A stretch of DNA of 64,000 nucleotides, taken from Methanomassiliicoccus sp. GTDB taxonomy: Archaea > Thermoplasmatota > Thermoplasmata > Methanomassiliicoccales > Methanomassiliicoccaceae. The notes under the pieces are model-generated. The model did not search any database and was not told the DNA's origin. It saw only the letters and a list, made by a program, of their open reading frames with translations. The position numbers and the translations under genes are program-made. The stretch covers positions 101,639 to 165,638 of the forward strand of contig JADFDJ010000005.1 in assembly GCA_018262895.1 (NCBI GenBank), in the 5' to 3' direction. Positions 45,100 through 54,679 of the stretch are shown here, in pieces; positions within the stretch are counted from its first letter, which is position 1, and every line of letters starts with the position of its first letter.

Positions 45100-48000
45100 T
45101 CACATGAAGTCGGTGAGCTTGCACTTCTTCACCTTATCGGACTGGAACAGCGAGCGCATGGACTCCTCGACGATGGCTATGCGCTGCTGGGTGTAGGTGT
45201 CCAGTTCGAACTTCTCGCTGATCTCCTTGGTGATGTCAAGGTACTTCTTGACGCTCTTCTCGTGCACCGTGAGGGTGAGGTTGTTGCCGCAGTAGCAGTG
45301 ACCGCAGAGGGGGATGCGCCGGTACTTCTCACCGCACTTGGTGCAGCGCAGCGACTGCGAGGAGAAGGACTTCAGGTTCCCGATCATGTCCGGCAGGAAG
45401 TGTTTGGTGATCACGCGGTAGACCACGTCCTTGGCGTCCACGGCCCGGATCTTGCGAGCCAGCTCCAGCTGGGCGTTCATCTTGTCGATCATCGTCTCCA
45501 GCGTCTTGTACGCGGACTCCCTCGGTCCCTCCGATATGTCCATCGTATCGTGGGTGAAGCCGAAGCTCTCGTACTGAAGGGTGGAGCTGATCCGCCCCGC
45601 TACCTGGTCCATTATCGAGTCTATCTCCTTGGGGTGCTTGTACTCCATGCACGCCTGGTAGAACTCTAGGGGGTACTCCCACAGCACGTCGATGTTGTGA
45701 GCCTCCTTGTCGATCTCGTTGGGGTCGAGCCTGGTGGTCAGAACGAGGGGGGCGTCCATCAGGCCGCCACGGGTCCGCGGGAGGAACTCCTTGGAGAAGT
45801 TCAGCAGACCATCGAGGAGCAGGATCACCGAGTCCTCGTCCCCATCGGCGTTCCGGCGCTTGGCAGCGTGGAAGAAGGGATGCCCGTAGCCCACACTGGT
45901 CCGGGTGTAGCCGATGATGCGACAAAGGATGCCGCCCGAGGTATGAGGGGCCAGGCCTATGGTCATCTGCCCGATGAGGTCATCCCGGGATGAGGCCTTA
46001 TAGAACGGAGCGAGGCCGTAGTACTTCTCCAGCAGGTCATCTATGAAGTTCGCCACCTTGACGAGGTAGTCCCCACACGACTCCGCGGGGATGATGTCCT
46101 GGACCCTGAGCTCGCACAGCTGCTCCGGTGAGGTCAGCTCCTTGCCGAAGACGTCCTTGCTGTAGCCCAGGGCGATGGCCTTCTCCACGCTGAGGCCGAT
46201 CTCCCGAGGGCGGAAGTGGGTGAGGGGCACGTCCGTCATGTCGTAGCGGATGGTGCCGTCCTTGAACACGAAGATGTCATGCACGGCGCGCAGAAGCCCC
46301 TTCTCCAGCGCCTCCGGCGTCTTGTTCTTCGAGATCATTCCTTGAACGCCCTTGATCTCCGGGGCGGTGGTCACCCCCACCCTGGCCATAGCGCTCTGGA
46401 GCAGCTGCGCCAGGTCGATGCGCTGCACGCTGGGGCGGTTGACGGTGAAGGTGTGGGCCCCGCACTCCGCACAGGAGCACTGGAAGGTGTTCTTGCCGCA
46501 CTCCGGGCACTGCCTTAGCCCCATCTCCGCCTCCACGCGGGACTGGCCCACCGCGGTGGACACCAGCCGCTGCATGCCGCCGCTCTGCCCCAGTGGGAAC
46601 AGGGCGTGAGGCGGGGGCTTCATCTTCCTCTCCTTGGCCTTCTCCGGCCTGGCCATGCGGGAGCCGATGCGGGTCACCGCACGGGCCCTCACCTCCAGTC
46701 CCAGCGCCTGAGACACCGCCCGAAGTGAGGGGGAGGAGAACGCCGCCTCGTCCTTGGTCCCGGGGTCCTCCAAAGCTGCCCTCTCCACTAACTTGGACCC
46801 GTCCACTCCCAGGCCCAGGCCCTCCACCAGGGGGAGGGCGTAGTGGTCAAATGCCAACATCGTGGCGCTGGCCGTGTGCAGCGCACCCAGGGTCTCCAGC
46901 GTACGCTTGGTGGCCGGCTCCCTCTTCACTGTGAGCCTGCCGTCCCTCCAGGTGCCGGTGGTGAGCACGTGCTGCCTCAGGACCTTCAGCTCGTCCAGGG
47001 GAACATCGAACCAGAAGAGGTTGAAACGGGGGTGTAGGGGCACGCCGTAGGTCCGGGAGATCTCCTTGGCACGCTCGTAGGTGGGCTCCTTCCAGTCGTC
47101 CGGAAGCTCGGTACGGGAGGCCAGCTCCACCTTGTACCACTCAGGGGCGTACGCCCCGGGGGCCAGGAGGTGATTGTTCTCCATGAACTCCCCATAGGCC
47201 AGCAGGACCTCCCCCAGGTCCACGACCTCGGCGATGTCGGGCCGGTAGCGCTTCGCCTCCTTGCTGCTGTTCGCCTGCACGAGGTCGCCGTTCCTCAGCA
47301 GGAGGATGGGACCCTCGATGCTGTCGCACGGTGTGACCGCCCCCGCCTTGCCCGGCCTCTCGATCTTGATCTGGGTGCCCACGGCCAGGAAATCATCCAG
47401 GGCGATCATGGTAGCGGGGTTGATGGCCAGGGCGGCGAGCCCGGTGGTCCTTCCCCGCCCGTAGCGGAGCCTCAGACCGCCGAGGCGGGAGGGATGGGCG
47501 ATGACCGGTCGTCCGGCCACCATGTCCTTGAGGAACTTGGCATCGGGAACTATCTTCTTCACTCCCTTGTCGTCCCCCTTGTCGTCATGGCGCTTCTTCC
47601 ATGCCATGTACTCGTCGATGAACTCCCAGCCATCGATGCCCAGCTTCTTCACGTGCTTCTGGATCTTGGGCGCCTTGAGGCACATGCCCTCGGCGATGAC
47701 CAGGCAGGCGCCGCCTCGGACACGGTTGGTCTCGATCCGCGGCAGGTCCCGGAAGCCGGATATCTCCATCTCCTCCGTGCCCTCGCCGTCCACGCACACC
47801 GGGCAGCCGCTGGCGATGATCTCGATCTCCTCGTTACCGGGCATATACTGGAGGTGCTGGCACTGCTTGTAGAGGGGGATCTCCTCCTTGAGACGCTGGA
47901 CCTCGCTGTCGGTGGGGATGTACTTCCCGATGCCTATCTCCCTCCGCACCACGTCACCGATGAGGACGCTCAGTGCCTGCCCCGTTCCTCCCGCCGCCCT

Positions 48001-48444
48001 GATGGGCCCGGCGAAGGAAATGGCCAGGTACTCGCTTCCGTCGGAGTTGCGGCCTATGCTCACCCCGGCGATCCCCTCTAACGGCGCCACCAGTATGCCC
48101 TCGGTGAGGACGGCGAGGCCCACCCGGACCGCACGGTCGATGGCGTCCTCGCGGCTCTTGGCGGGCGCGGTGGCCATCTCCTTGGCCAGGAGCAGGGAGA
48201 CCTCTTCGCGGTTATGGTCCTTGGACAGCTCCCGGATGCGCTCGGCCACGCCCTCCACGTGCCACGCCTCCAGTAGCTTCTCGCAGCGGGAGGCGAGGTC
48301 CTCCGCACGGGGTATCTCCACGAACACCTCGGGGTCGAGGCCGCGGGAGCGGGCCCTGCGGGCGATGGAGTAGCAGCGGTCCGCCTCTGCGAACATGGTT
48401 GCGAAGTACTCCTCCATCGCCTTGCTGCATGCGACACCGGCCAT
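45100..48444 (-). CDS. polC: DNA polymerase D large subunit (DP2)
   Basis: The 1114-residue catalytic subunit of the euryarchaeal replicative polymerase PolD. N-terminal EEYFATMFAEADRCYSIARR, GKYIPTDSEVQRLKEEIPLY, then the two double-psi barrel regions; active-site segment NADGDEDSVILLLDGLLNFS followed by RTRGGLMDAPLVLTTRLDP. Zinc-binding Cys groups are CPECGKNTFQC..CAECGAH and, near the C-terminus, CTKCGEKYRRIPLCGHC. No intein is present. The small subunit (DP1) is not in the window. Confidence 0.98.
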   Translation of the reverse strand: MAGVACSKAMEEYFATMFAEADRCYSIARRARSRGLDPEVFVEIPRAEDLASRCEKLLEAWHVEGVAERIRELSKDHNREEVSLLLAKEMATAPAKSREDAIDRAVRVGLAVLTEGILVAPLEGIAGVSIGRNSDGSEYLAISFAGPIRAAGGTGQALSVLIGDVVRREIGIGKYIPTDSEVQRLKEEIPLYKQCQHLQYMPGNEEIEIIASGCPVCVDGEGTEEMEISGFRDLPRIETNRVRGGACLVIAEGMCLKAPKIQKHVKKLGIDGWEFIDEYMAWKKRHDDKGDDKGVKKIVPDAKFLKDMVAGRPVIAHPSRLGGLRLRYGRGRTTGLAALAINPATMIALDDFLAVGTQIKIERPGKAGAVTPCDSIEGPILLLRNGDLVQANSSKEAKRYRPDIAEVVDLGEVLLAYGEFMENNHLLAPGAYAPEWYKVELASRTELPDDWKEPTYERAKEISRTYGVPLHPRFNLFWFDVPLDELKVLRQHVLTTGTWRDGRLTVKREPATKRTLETLGALHTASATMLAFDHYALPLVEGLGLGVDGSKLVERAALEDPGTKDEAAFSSPSLRAVSQALGLEVRARAVTRIGSRMARPEKAKERKMKPPPHALFPLGQSGGMQRLVSTAVGQSRVEAEMGLRQCPECGKNTFQCSCAECGAHTFTVNRPSVQRIDLAQLLQSAMARVGVTTAPEIKGVQGMISKNKTPEALEKGLLRAVHDIFVFKDGTIRYDMTDVPLTHFRPREIGLSVEKAIALGYSKDVFGKELTSPEQLCELRVQDIIPAESCGDYLVKVANFIDDLLEKYYGLAPFYKASSRDDLIGQMTIGLAPHTSGGILCRIIGYTRTSVGYGHPFFHAAKRRNADGDEDSVILLLDGLLNFSKEFLPRTRGGLMDAPLVLTTRLDPNEIDKEAHNIDVLWEYPLEFYQACMEYKHPKEIDSIMDQVAGRISSTLQYESFGFTHDTMDISEGPRESAYKTLETMIDKMNAQLELARKIRAVDAKDVVYRVITKHFLPDMIGNLKSFSSQSLRCTKCGEKYRRIPLCGHCYCGNNLTLTVHEKSVKKYLDITKEISEKFELDTYTQQRIAIVEESMRSLFQSDKVKKCKLTDFM

Positions 48445-48536
48445 TGCTCTCCTGCTCCTCCACCCGTTGAACGCTTGTAGCCACAGGTAGAAGATAAACT
48501 GCTCGCTCGCTAACTGACAATTGGGAATCGATGGGC

Positions 48537-49532
48537 CTATGTGGGCAGCTTATCGAGGTCGGTAACGCGCTGGGAGCGCAGGACCGACTCGACGTTCTTC
48601 ATGAGCTCGTCCACGCCCTCGCCTGTCAGCGCGGAGATCCTCGGACGCCCGGTGGGCTTCCCCTCAAGGTCGGCCTTGTTCTCCACCTCGATGAAGGGAA
48701 TGTCCGGGAAATTGCTCCTGATGGACTCCAGGAGGGCGAGCTGCCGATCGATGGTGTACCCGCAGGTCTCCGAGGGATCGATGATGAACACGATGACATC
48801 CGCCAGGTAGCGCAGCGCCAGGACCGCCTGCAGCTCGATGGCGTTGCGCTTCTCCAGCTCCCGGTCCAGCAGTCCCGGGGTGTCGATGACCTGGTAGGTG
48901 CGCCATCCGCTCTTCATGTGTCCGATCACCACGCCCTTGGTGGTGAAGGGATAGGGGGCGATGGCCGGCTTGGCCGAGGATACACGCTCCACCAGCTGGC
49001 TCTTCCCCACGTTAGGATAGCCGGCGATCACGATGGTCTGCACTGCGGTGTCGATGGCGGGCAGCTGCCGGAGCATGTCCCTGGCCTTCTGGCAGAACAA
49101 CAGGTCCGCGTCCACCCTCTTCACCACCGAGGAGAACCTTCCGTAGAACTCCCTGGTGGCCTTGGCCACCTCATCTATGGAGGGCGCCTTGCGCACCCTC
49201 AGGAGGTACTTCCTCTGCAGGTCGGAGCACTTCTCCGCGCACCACGATATGTTAGCCAGGGCCCGCTTGAGCTTGTCGTGACCTATTATGACGTCTATGA
49301 GCTGGGAGTAGAACTCGTCCTCCCGTTCCATCTTGGGGAACGCCCGCACGTACTTCAGAAGCGTGGTGGTGGTCATGTCCCCTATCCCCGTGATCTTCGC
49401 TATGTTGGTCTTCTTAACATGGTCGAATGGAGCGGCACCGTTGACCTCGGCCCGGGAAGCTCGGGAGTAGGCCCGGTCCAGAAGCTCCTGGGCTGTCATG
49501 ATGGTGGGGATCTGTCGCTTCCAGTTCTGCAT
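48537..49532 (-). CDS. NOG1-family GTP-binding protein
   Basis: A 331-residue GTPase related to nucleolar NOG1, implicated in large-subunit ribosome assembly. An N-terminal helical bundle (about 1-160) is typical of NOG1. G motifs: G1 AGYPNVGKSQLV, G2 in PFTTKGV, G3 IDTPGLLDRELEKRNAIE, G4 VENKADL (NKxD as NKAD), G5 SALTGEGVDEL. Archaeal length; the C-terminal NOG1 tail of eukaryotes is missing, as usual. ATG 49532 and ATG 49499 are both possible starts. Confidence 0.93.
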   Translation of the reverse strand: MQNWKRQIPTIMTAQELLDRAYSRASRAEVNGAAPFDHVKKTNIAKITGIGDMTTTTLLKYVRAFPKMEREDEFYSQLIDVIIGHDKLKRALANISWCAEKCSDLQRKYLLRVRKAPSIDEVAKATREFYGRFSSVVKRVDADLLFCQKARDMLRQLPAIDTAVQTIVIAGYPNVGKSQLVERVSSAKPAIAPYPFTTKGVVIGHMKSGWRTYQVIDTPGLLDRELEKRNAIELQAVLALRYLADVIVFIIDPSETCGYTIDRQLALLESIRSNFPDIPFIEVENKADLEGKPTGRPRISALTGEGVDELMKNVESVLRSQRVTDLDKLPT

Positions 49533-49586
49533 GTGCGAGCATATAGGGAGGAAGTTATTAAGCTATCACTTGGCCATGGAAGGGGG

Positions 49587-50306
49587 ATGAGCCGAGGGGT
49601 AAAGTGCCAGGTCTGGATGACCGAGGACGGTCGCCCTATATTGGGGGAGGAAGGGGCGGAGCTGCTCGCCGAGGTACGGGAGAAGGGCTCCCTCGCGACA
49701 GCGGCCGAGGCCGTGGGCATGACCTTCCTTGAGGCCCGCGAGGTCCTGAGCGGCATCGAGGAGGCCATAGGCAATAAGGTGGTGTTCACGATGCGGGGAA
49801 CGGAAGGTTCCGTGACCGCTCTCACCGCCGAGGGGGAGGCGCTGCTCGAGGAGTACCGCAACAAGAAGCGACGCGTAGAGGAGCAGCTGGAGCACATGTT
49901 CCGGAACCCTACCCTGACGGCCGACGGCATCGTCCTGGTGAACGGCCGCATAGTGCTCATAAGGAGGGGGAACGAACCCGGGAAGGGGAGGTACGCACTC
50001 CCCGGGGGCTTCGTGGAGTACGGGGAGAGGCTGGAGGACTGCGCTGTGAGGGAGGTGCTGGAGGAGACCGGTCTGCGCACCGAGCCCCTGGACCTGGTGG
50101 GCATGTACTCCGATCCCGATCGTGATCCACGGGGACATCTCGTCAGCGCCGTGTTCTTCCTTCGTTCGATCGGGGGAGAGCTCAAGGCCGGTGACGATGC
50201 CCAGTCCGTGGAGCTGTTCGACTTGGACCGGCTACCGCCCCTGGCCTTCGATCACAAGAGGATCATCTCGGACTTCATGCGCTCGAGGTCCCTTGGCCGT
50301 CGATGA
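49587..50306 (+). CDS. ModE-type winged helix fused to NUDIX hydrolase
   Basis: A 239-residue two-domain protein. Residues 5-100 form a ModE/LysR-type winged helix: EEGAELLAEVREKGSLATAA, EAVGMTFLEAREVLSGIEE, VTALTAEGEALLEEY. Residues 110-239 form a NUDIX hydrolase whose box is intact: GGFVEYGERLEDCAVREVLE, then ETG. ADP-ribose or a related nucleotide is the likely ligand. A DNA-binding domain on a NUDIX protein suggests a nucleotide-sensing regulator like NrtR, but with the domains in the reverse order. ATG 49587 follows GGGGG; the frame is open far upstream antisense to the NOG1 gene, which is not coding. Confidence 0.87.
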   Translation: MSRGVKCQVWMTEDGRPILGEEGAELLAEVREKGSLATAAEAVGMTFLEAREVLSGIEEAIGNKVVFTMRGTEGSVTALTAEGEALLEEYRNKKRRVEEQLEHMFRNPTLTADGIVLVNGRIVLIRRGNEPGKGRYALPGGFVEYGERLEDCAVREVLEETGLRTEPLDLVGMYSDPDRDPRGHLVSAVFFLRSIGGELKAGDDAQSVELFDLDRLPPLAFDHKRIISDFMRSRSLGRR

Positions 50307-50374
50307 TACCTGCGGTCACAACGCAATAACGGGCTAGAAACCTTTTTTAGCCGGGGGGGGCGTATTATCGAGGT

Positions 50375-50815
50375 ATGCTCCAAGAGGACCTGGACTCTCG
50401 CATTCTCCGCATGCTGCAGCGTAACGGGAAGCTTACTTACGAGGAGATCGGGGCCATGGTCGACCGTTCACCCTCCACCATAAGGGACCGCATACGGAAG
50501 CTGGAGGAGGAGAAGAAGATCCTGGGGTACTCAGCCATAGTGAACCAGGAGAAGATCGGCATCAATGCCGACGCCTATGTCTCCGCGGACGTGGCCCCGG
50601 AACGATCGCAGAACGCCATGGCGGTCCTGTTCTCAATGGAGAACGTGTCCGAGATACTCCGGGTGACCGGGGAACGGCGCATCATGTTCCGCATCCGAGC
50701 TGCCAGCAACAGCGAGCTGATTGATACCATCGACCGCAAGATACGGCCTCTGGGTTTCGAGAACATCGAGGTGACCATGGTCCTGGAGCATGTGGTCCGC
50801 TACCCGGGCCTATAG
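50375..50815 (+). CDS. Lrp/AsnC-family transcriptional regulator
   Basis: A 146-residue regulator: helix-turn-helix DSRILRMLQRNGKLTYEEIG...RSPSTIRDRIRKLEEEKKIL, then the RAM ligand-binding domain (INADAYVSADVAPERS...VSEILRVTGERRIMFRIRA). Archaeal members respond to amino acids or metabolites and bind upstream of their own gene. A candidate effector is not evident. Its stop overlaps the stop of the convergent MEDS gene by six bases. Confidence 0.92.
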   Translation: MLQEDLDSRILRMLQRNGKLTYEEIGAMVDRSPSTIRDRIRKLEEEKKILGYSAIVNQEKIGINADAYVSADVAPERSQNAMAVLFSMENVSEILRVTGERRIMFRIRAASNSELIDTIDRKIRPLGFENIEVTMVLEHVVRYPGL

Positions 50816-51487
50816 GTTGTCGATGTTGGCGGTCTCCGATGTCCACGTCATGCCGACGCTGCCCCGGCCCCGGGGCGATCTCCCCATGGTGCTGTTGGCC
50901 ACGAGCCAGAACTGACGCGCGAGCTTTCCGTCCTCCAGCACCAGCTGGTTAACTCGCATCACCCGCTCCAGCTGCTGTGTGGTCAGGTCCGAGGCCTTGT
51001 ACTGCCCTATGAGCGTGAGGTTGGAAGGCAGTCCCGACAGGGGTAGGGTGGATTGATGTATTATATGCGCCTCGAAGTCATCAGGCTCATCCTTGAGCCA
51101 CTCCAGGTCCCAGATGGCCACCAGACCTCTGTAGCCTTCGCTCGATGCCCTATCACGTTCAATGTTTATGACATCCCTGAGAGCTTCCGCCCTGAACCTT
51201 CCGGACGCGTACAGGGGCCGCCTGGCCGGTACGACGATGAAGCGTCCCTCCTCTATCGCTGCATCCAGGAGCCGGGAGCGAGACTGACCGGGATCCTCAT
51301 CCCACCGGTCGCTTATAAGCACCAGCCGCGACTCATCATCCATCCAGTTGAGCATATCGATGATGACCCGCCCCTGGTCTGCCTTGGAGTGGTAGATGTG
51401 AGCGGCGTGGTCCCCGACGCGGAGGTCCTCGTACCATTTCCTGGTGGTCAGCCTCTCATCCCCATGTAAAGGTTCATCGGTCACCAT
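50810..51487 (-). CDS. MEDS-domain protein (DcmR-like sensory domain)
   Basis: A 225-residue protein of the MEDS family (methanogen/methylotroph DcmR sensory domain): VGDHAAHIYHSKADQGRVII, RLVLISDRWDE, SRSRLLDAAIEEGRFIVVPA, then LVAIWDLEWLKDEPDDFEAH and LTLIGQYKASDLTTQQLERV. The fold is RecA/KaiC-like without a P-loop. It has no DNA-binding domain, so it may sense a ligand and act on a partner. The ATG at 51487 overlaps the end of the SOD gene by 14 bases; the upstream frame extension is antifunctional. Confidence 0.8.
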   Translation of the reverse strand: MVTDEPLHGDERLTTRKWYEDLRVGDHAAHIYHSKADQGRVIIDMLNWMDDESRLVLISDRWDEDPGQSRSRLLDAAIEEGRFIVVPARRPLYASGRFRAEALRDVINIERDRASSEGYRGLVAIWDLEWLKDEPDDFEAHIIHQSTLPLSGLPSNLTLIGQYKASDLTTQQLERVMRVNQLVLEDGKLARQFWLVANSTMGRSPRGRGSVGMTWTSETANIDNL

Positions 51488-52088
51488 CAAGGATCTTCTC
51501 CAGGCGCTGATCGACCATGCCCCAATTGACAACGTTCCAGAAGCCAGAAGTGTAGCGGGCCTTCTCGTTCCTGTAGTCAAGGTAGTACGCATGCTCCCAA
51601 ACGTCCATGACCAGGAGGATGCGCTGGTCCGGTACCGCGAACAGGTGGTGGTCCTTGATCTGAATGATTAGGGGACGCTTGGTGTGCATGCAAAAGGTCA
51701 GCACGGCCCAGCCGGAGGACTCGACAGCGTTGGCGGTCTCCGTGAACTCCTTCACGAACCTCTCGTAGCTCCCGAACTCCTTGTCCAGGACATCTCCTAT
51801 GCGTCCGCCAGGGGTCCCCCCGCCTCCGGAAGAGGTGGGGGCCATATTCTCCCAGTACAGCGAGTGCATGATATGACCCCCGACGTTGAAAGCCAACGCC
51901 TGGGGCTCGCATTTCATGTTCAGGACCGTGCCATCGCTGCGAGCCTTCTCCAGCTTCTCCAGCAGGGAATTGGCCTGGTTGACGTACTTCTGGTGATGGC
52001 CGTCATGGTGTATCCTTAGCAATGCTTCGGACAGGAAAGGTGACAGGTCTCCATATCCATAGGGCAGTTCTGGGAGGGAGTATTTCAT
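51474..52088 (-). CDS. sod: Fe/Mn superoxide dismutase
   Basis: A 204-residue enzyme converting superoxide to peroxide and oxygen. Start MKYSLPELPYGYGDLSPFL is canonical; the metal ligands are in LLRIHHDGHHQKYV, HIMHSLYWENMAP, and MDVWEHAYYLDYRNEKARY (Asp and His). GGTGG precedes the ATG and TTAAATATAC (about 52128-52137) is a TATA element. The frame is open 41 codons further upstream but that part lacks similarity. It lies between the peroxiredoxin and MEDS genes, both in the same direction. Confidence 0.96.
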   Translation of the reverse strand: MKYSLPELPYGYGDLSPFLSEALLRIHHDGHHQKYVNQANSLLEKLEKARSDGTVLNMKCEPQALAFNVGGHIMHSLYWENMAPTSSGGGGTPGGRIGDVLDKEFGSYERFVKEFTETANAVESSGWAVLTFCMHTKRPLIIQIKDHHLFAVPDQRILLVMDVWEHAYYLDYRNEKARYTSGFWNVVNWGMVDQRLEKILDGDR

Positions 52089-52183
52089 ACCATTATCCAC
52101 CATGATATCTGCCAATAGCTCAGAGCTTCCCGTATATTTAATTTTTCTAAAAAAAGTAGAAAAAGGGGTCCGTCCAGGACCGT

Positions 52184-52843
52184 TCACAGGGATCGGTAGC
52201 AGAACCACCAATCGTAGTTATCGTACGTCTTCTTCCGCTCCTTGGCCGTGGCCTCATCGGCCGCCGATCTGACGATGACCTTGTCGCCCAGAAGCTCGTT
52301 CCTGGGCCAGTTCGCTGGCATGGACACGTTGTTGGCGTCAGATATCTGGAGGGCCTTCAGGGCACGAAGTATCTCATCCATATTGCGCCCGACCTCCTGT
52401 GGATAGTATATTATGAGCCGTATCACACCCTTGTCGTCTACGATGAACACCGAGCGCACGGTATTGCTCCCCTTCCCCGGATGCAGCATGCCCAGCCGGT
52501 TCGCGACCGTCCCCAGGGCATCGGCGATGACCGGAAAGGGGACCTCCACGTCCAGGTTCTCGTTGATCCATTCCACCCACTTGATGTGGGAGTGCACCTG
52601 GTCGATGGAGAGGCCGATCAGCTCGGTGTTGAGCTTTTTGAAATCATCGCTCATCTTCGTGAAGCTGTAGAACTCCGTGGTACAAACAGGTGTAAAGTCC
52701 CCGGGGTGGCTGAACAAGATGAACCACTTACCGGCCATGTCCTCAGGCAAGGTCATCTTGCCATGAGTTGTCCATACCTCCATGTGCGGGAACTTGTCTC
52801 CGATCAGGGCGGTCCCCCTCTCAGTATCCTTCGGATCTACCAT
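52184..52843 (-). CDS. Peroxiredoxin, archaeal 1-Cys/Prx6-like
   Basis: A 219-residue thiol peroxidase reducing H2O2 and organic peroxides. The peroxidatic Cys is in [15 protein letters not shown] with the conserved Pro, Thr and Cys; Arg and the dimer interface lie in [20 protein letters not shown] Cys near the very end (DWWFCYRSL) may be resolving, as in archaeal Prx. The ATG at 52843 has GGTGAG before it; upstream codons to 52906 lack conservation. Directly followed by SOD: a peroxide/superoxide defence pair. Confidence 0.93.
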   Translation of the reverse strand: MVDPKDTERGTALIGDKFPHMEVWTTHGKMTLPEDMAGKWFILFSHPGDFTPVCTTEFYSFTKMSDDFKKLNTELIGLSIDQVHSHIKWVEWINENLDVEVPFPVIADALGTVANRLGMLHPGKGSNTVRSVFIVDDKGVIRLIIYYPQEVGRNMDEILRALKALQISDANNVSMPANWPRNELLGDKVIVRSAADEATAKERKKTYDNYDWWFCYRSL

Positions 52844-53108
52844 TTTCTCACCTGACGTATGTGGGAGTTCATGGTTCATATGTGATTTCCCTAACACGTC
52901 AAACATTCAGAGTTGAGGGGGGGCGCTTCTTCGACCCTGGGATATTTGGAGATGTGCGTTCCGGAACGGGAGATAGGGGGGTGGATCAAGTAAGAGGCAT
53001 CTTTCATATTGTCATCAGCCCCACAGGGGCTGCGGTCTTGGACCATCCACCACGCTTATCTATCCAGAGATGCTCTAGTGGCGAGGCTTAGGCAGGCAGG
53101 TTTGTCCC

Positions 53109-54581
53109 ATGGGCATGGAGCGCAGGGAGAAGTGGATAGTCCTATTGATCACGTGCGTGGGGGCCATGATGGGCCCTCTCGATTCCACCATCGTGAGCGT
53201 CTCCCTGCCCACGATCTCCCAGGTGCTGGAGATGGACTACGCCGCATCGGTGTGGATACCCACGTCGTACCTGGTCGCCCTGGCGGTCCTCCTGCTGACA
53301 ATGGGCAGGCTCTCCGACCTCTACGGCAGGAAGCCCATCTTCATCGTCGGCTTCGGAATCTTCGTCCTCGGATCGTTCCTTTGCAGCATAGCCGCAAGCG
53401 GAAGCCAGATGATCGCCTTCAGGGCCCTTCAGGGATGCGGGGCCGCATTCATCACCGCAACCTCCGCGGCCATCATCACCGCCGCCTTCCCGCCCCAGGA
53501 GAGGGGCAAGGCACTGGGGATAAACGCCATGTCCGTGTACATCGGGCTGAGCCTGGGTCCTCCGCTGGGAGGGTTCCTCACCGGCGCATTAGGCTGGCAG
53601 TCAATATTCTGGGTCAACATCCCCATCGGGGCTGTGGTCATCGCCCTTGCGCTGTGGAAGCTCCGGGAGACGAAGAACGATGCTCCGGTGAGACCTTTCG
53701 ACATTCCCGGCGCGATGACCTTCGGGGCAGGACTGGCCGCTCTGCTGGTGGCACTTACCCTGGGCGAGGACTGGGGCTGGGGGTCCCTTCCCATAGTCAG
53801 CCTCCTTGCGGTCGCGGTCCTGGGCTTCTCCACGTTCCTGATTATCGAGCGCAGGAAGGGGAGCGATGCCATGTTGGACCTCAACTTGTTCACCGATAAC
53901 CGCCTGTTCGCGATGGCCAACGTCTCCACGCTGCTGAACTACACCGCCTACTTCGGCATCTCCTTCCTAATATCCTTCTACCTCCAGCGGGTCCTCGAAT
54001 ATGATCTGTACCTCTCCGGCCTGGTCCTTCTCTCCATGCCCCTCATAATGAGCGTGCTGTCCCCGCTGATGGGCTGGGCCTCCGACCGCGTGGGGTCCCG
54101 GGTGCTGGCCTCTGCGGGAATGGTCGTTATCGGAGTAGGGCTGCTGCTGCTCAGCACTCTGAACGTAGATTCCTCCACAGGCAGCCTGGTCGTCTACCTC
54201 TCCATCTGCGGCATAGGCATGGGCATGTTCTCCTCCCCCAACACCAGTGCCATAATGGGCAGCGTGAGCAAGAGGCAGCTGGGAGTGGCCTCTGGCACTG
54301 TGTCTACCATGCGCAGCGTGGGGCAGTCCCTTAGCCTGGCCATCATGGTCGCCGTGGTGGCTAGCGTGGCCTCCCCGGCGGTGGTCTCGGAGCTGTTTTC
54401 CAGCAATGTCGGCTCCATCCCCCCGCAGGTGGCCGAGGAGTTCGTCAGGGGCATGGTGCTGGCGTTCCAGGTGGCGGCGGTGATAGCCTTCCTGGGCGCG
54501 CTGACCTCCCTGGCCCGCGGCCGGAGGACCGCTGCCCCCGAGCTCAAGGATAAAGTGGGGGAGAAGGGCGTTCAGGTATGA
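53109..54581 (+). CDS. MFS drug exporter, DHA2 (EmrB/QacA) type, 14 helices
   Basis: A 490-residue proton-driven multidrug exporter. The A motif is GRLSDLYGRKPIF (between helices 2 and 3), the C motif GLSLGPPLGGFLTGALGWQ is in helix 5, and LDSTIVSVSLPTISQ in helix 1 is the DHA2 signature. About fourteen hydrophobic segments are countable and the length fits. No adaptor (EmrA) gene is adjacent. Substrates unknown. Start ATG at 53109 or 53115. Confidence 0.93.
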   Translation: MGMERREKWIVLLITCVGAMMGPLDSTIVSVSLPTISQVLEMDYAASVWIPTSYLVALAVLLLTMGRLSDLYGRKPIFIVGFGIFVLGSFLCSIAASGSQMIAFRALQGCGAAFITATSAAIITAAFPPQERGKALGINAMSVYIGLSLGPPLGGFLTGALGWQSIFWVNIPIGAVVIALALWKLRETKNDAPVRPFDIPGAMTFGAGLAALLVALTLGEDWGWGSLPIVSLLAVAVLGFSTFLIIERRKGSDAMLDLNLFTDNRLFAMANVSTLLNYTAYFGISFLISFYLQRVLEYDLYLSGLVLLSMPLIMSVLSPLMGWASDRVGSRVLASAGMVVIGVGLLLLSTLNVDSSTGSLVVYLSICGIGMGMFSSPNTSAIMGSVSKRQLGVASGTVSTMRSVGQSLSLAIMVAVVASVASPAVVSELFSSNVGSIPPQVAEEFVRGMVLAFQVAAVIAFLGALTSLARGRRTAAPELKDKVGEKGVQV

Positions 54582-54679
54582 GCGGAGCACCGTGCTTTCG
54601 CTCCCGGCGACCGCATGGCTGAGCACCGGGCCGTACTCTCACCAAAAACCTATTATGCGTTCCTTTTTTACCATCCCTC

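Noticed and set aside
48531..49586. Extension of the ModE-NUDIX frame across the NOG1 gene
   Set aside because: It is antisense to NOG1 and His/Val/Leu-rich noise; the start at 49587 has the conserved ModE domain.
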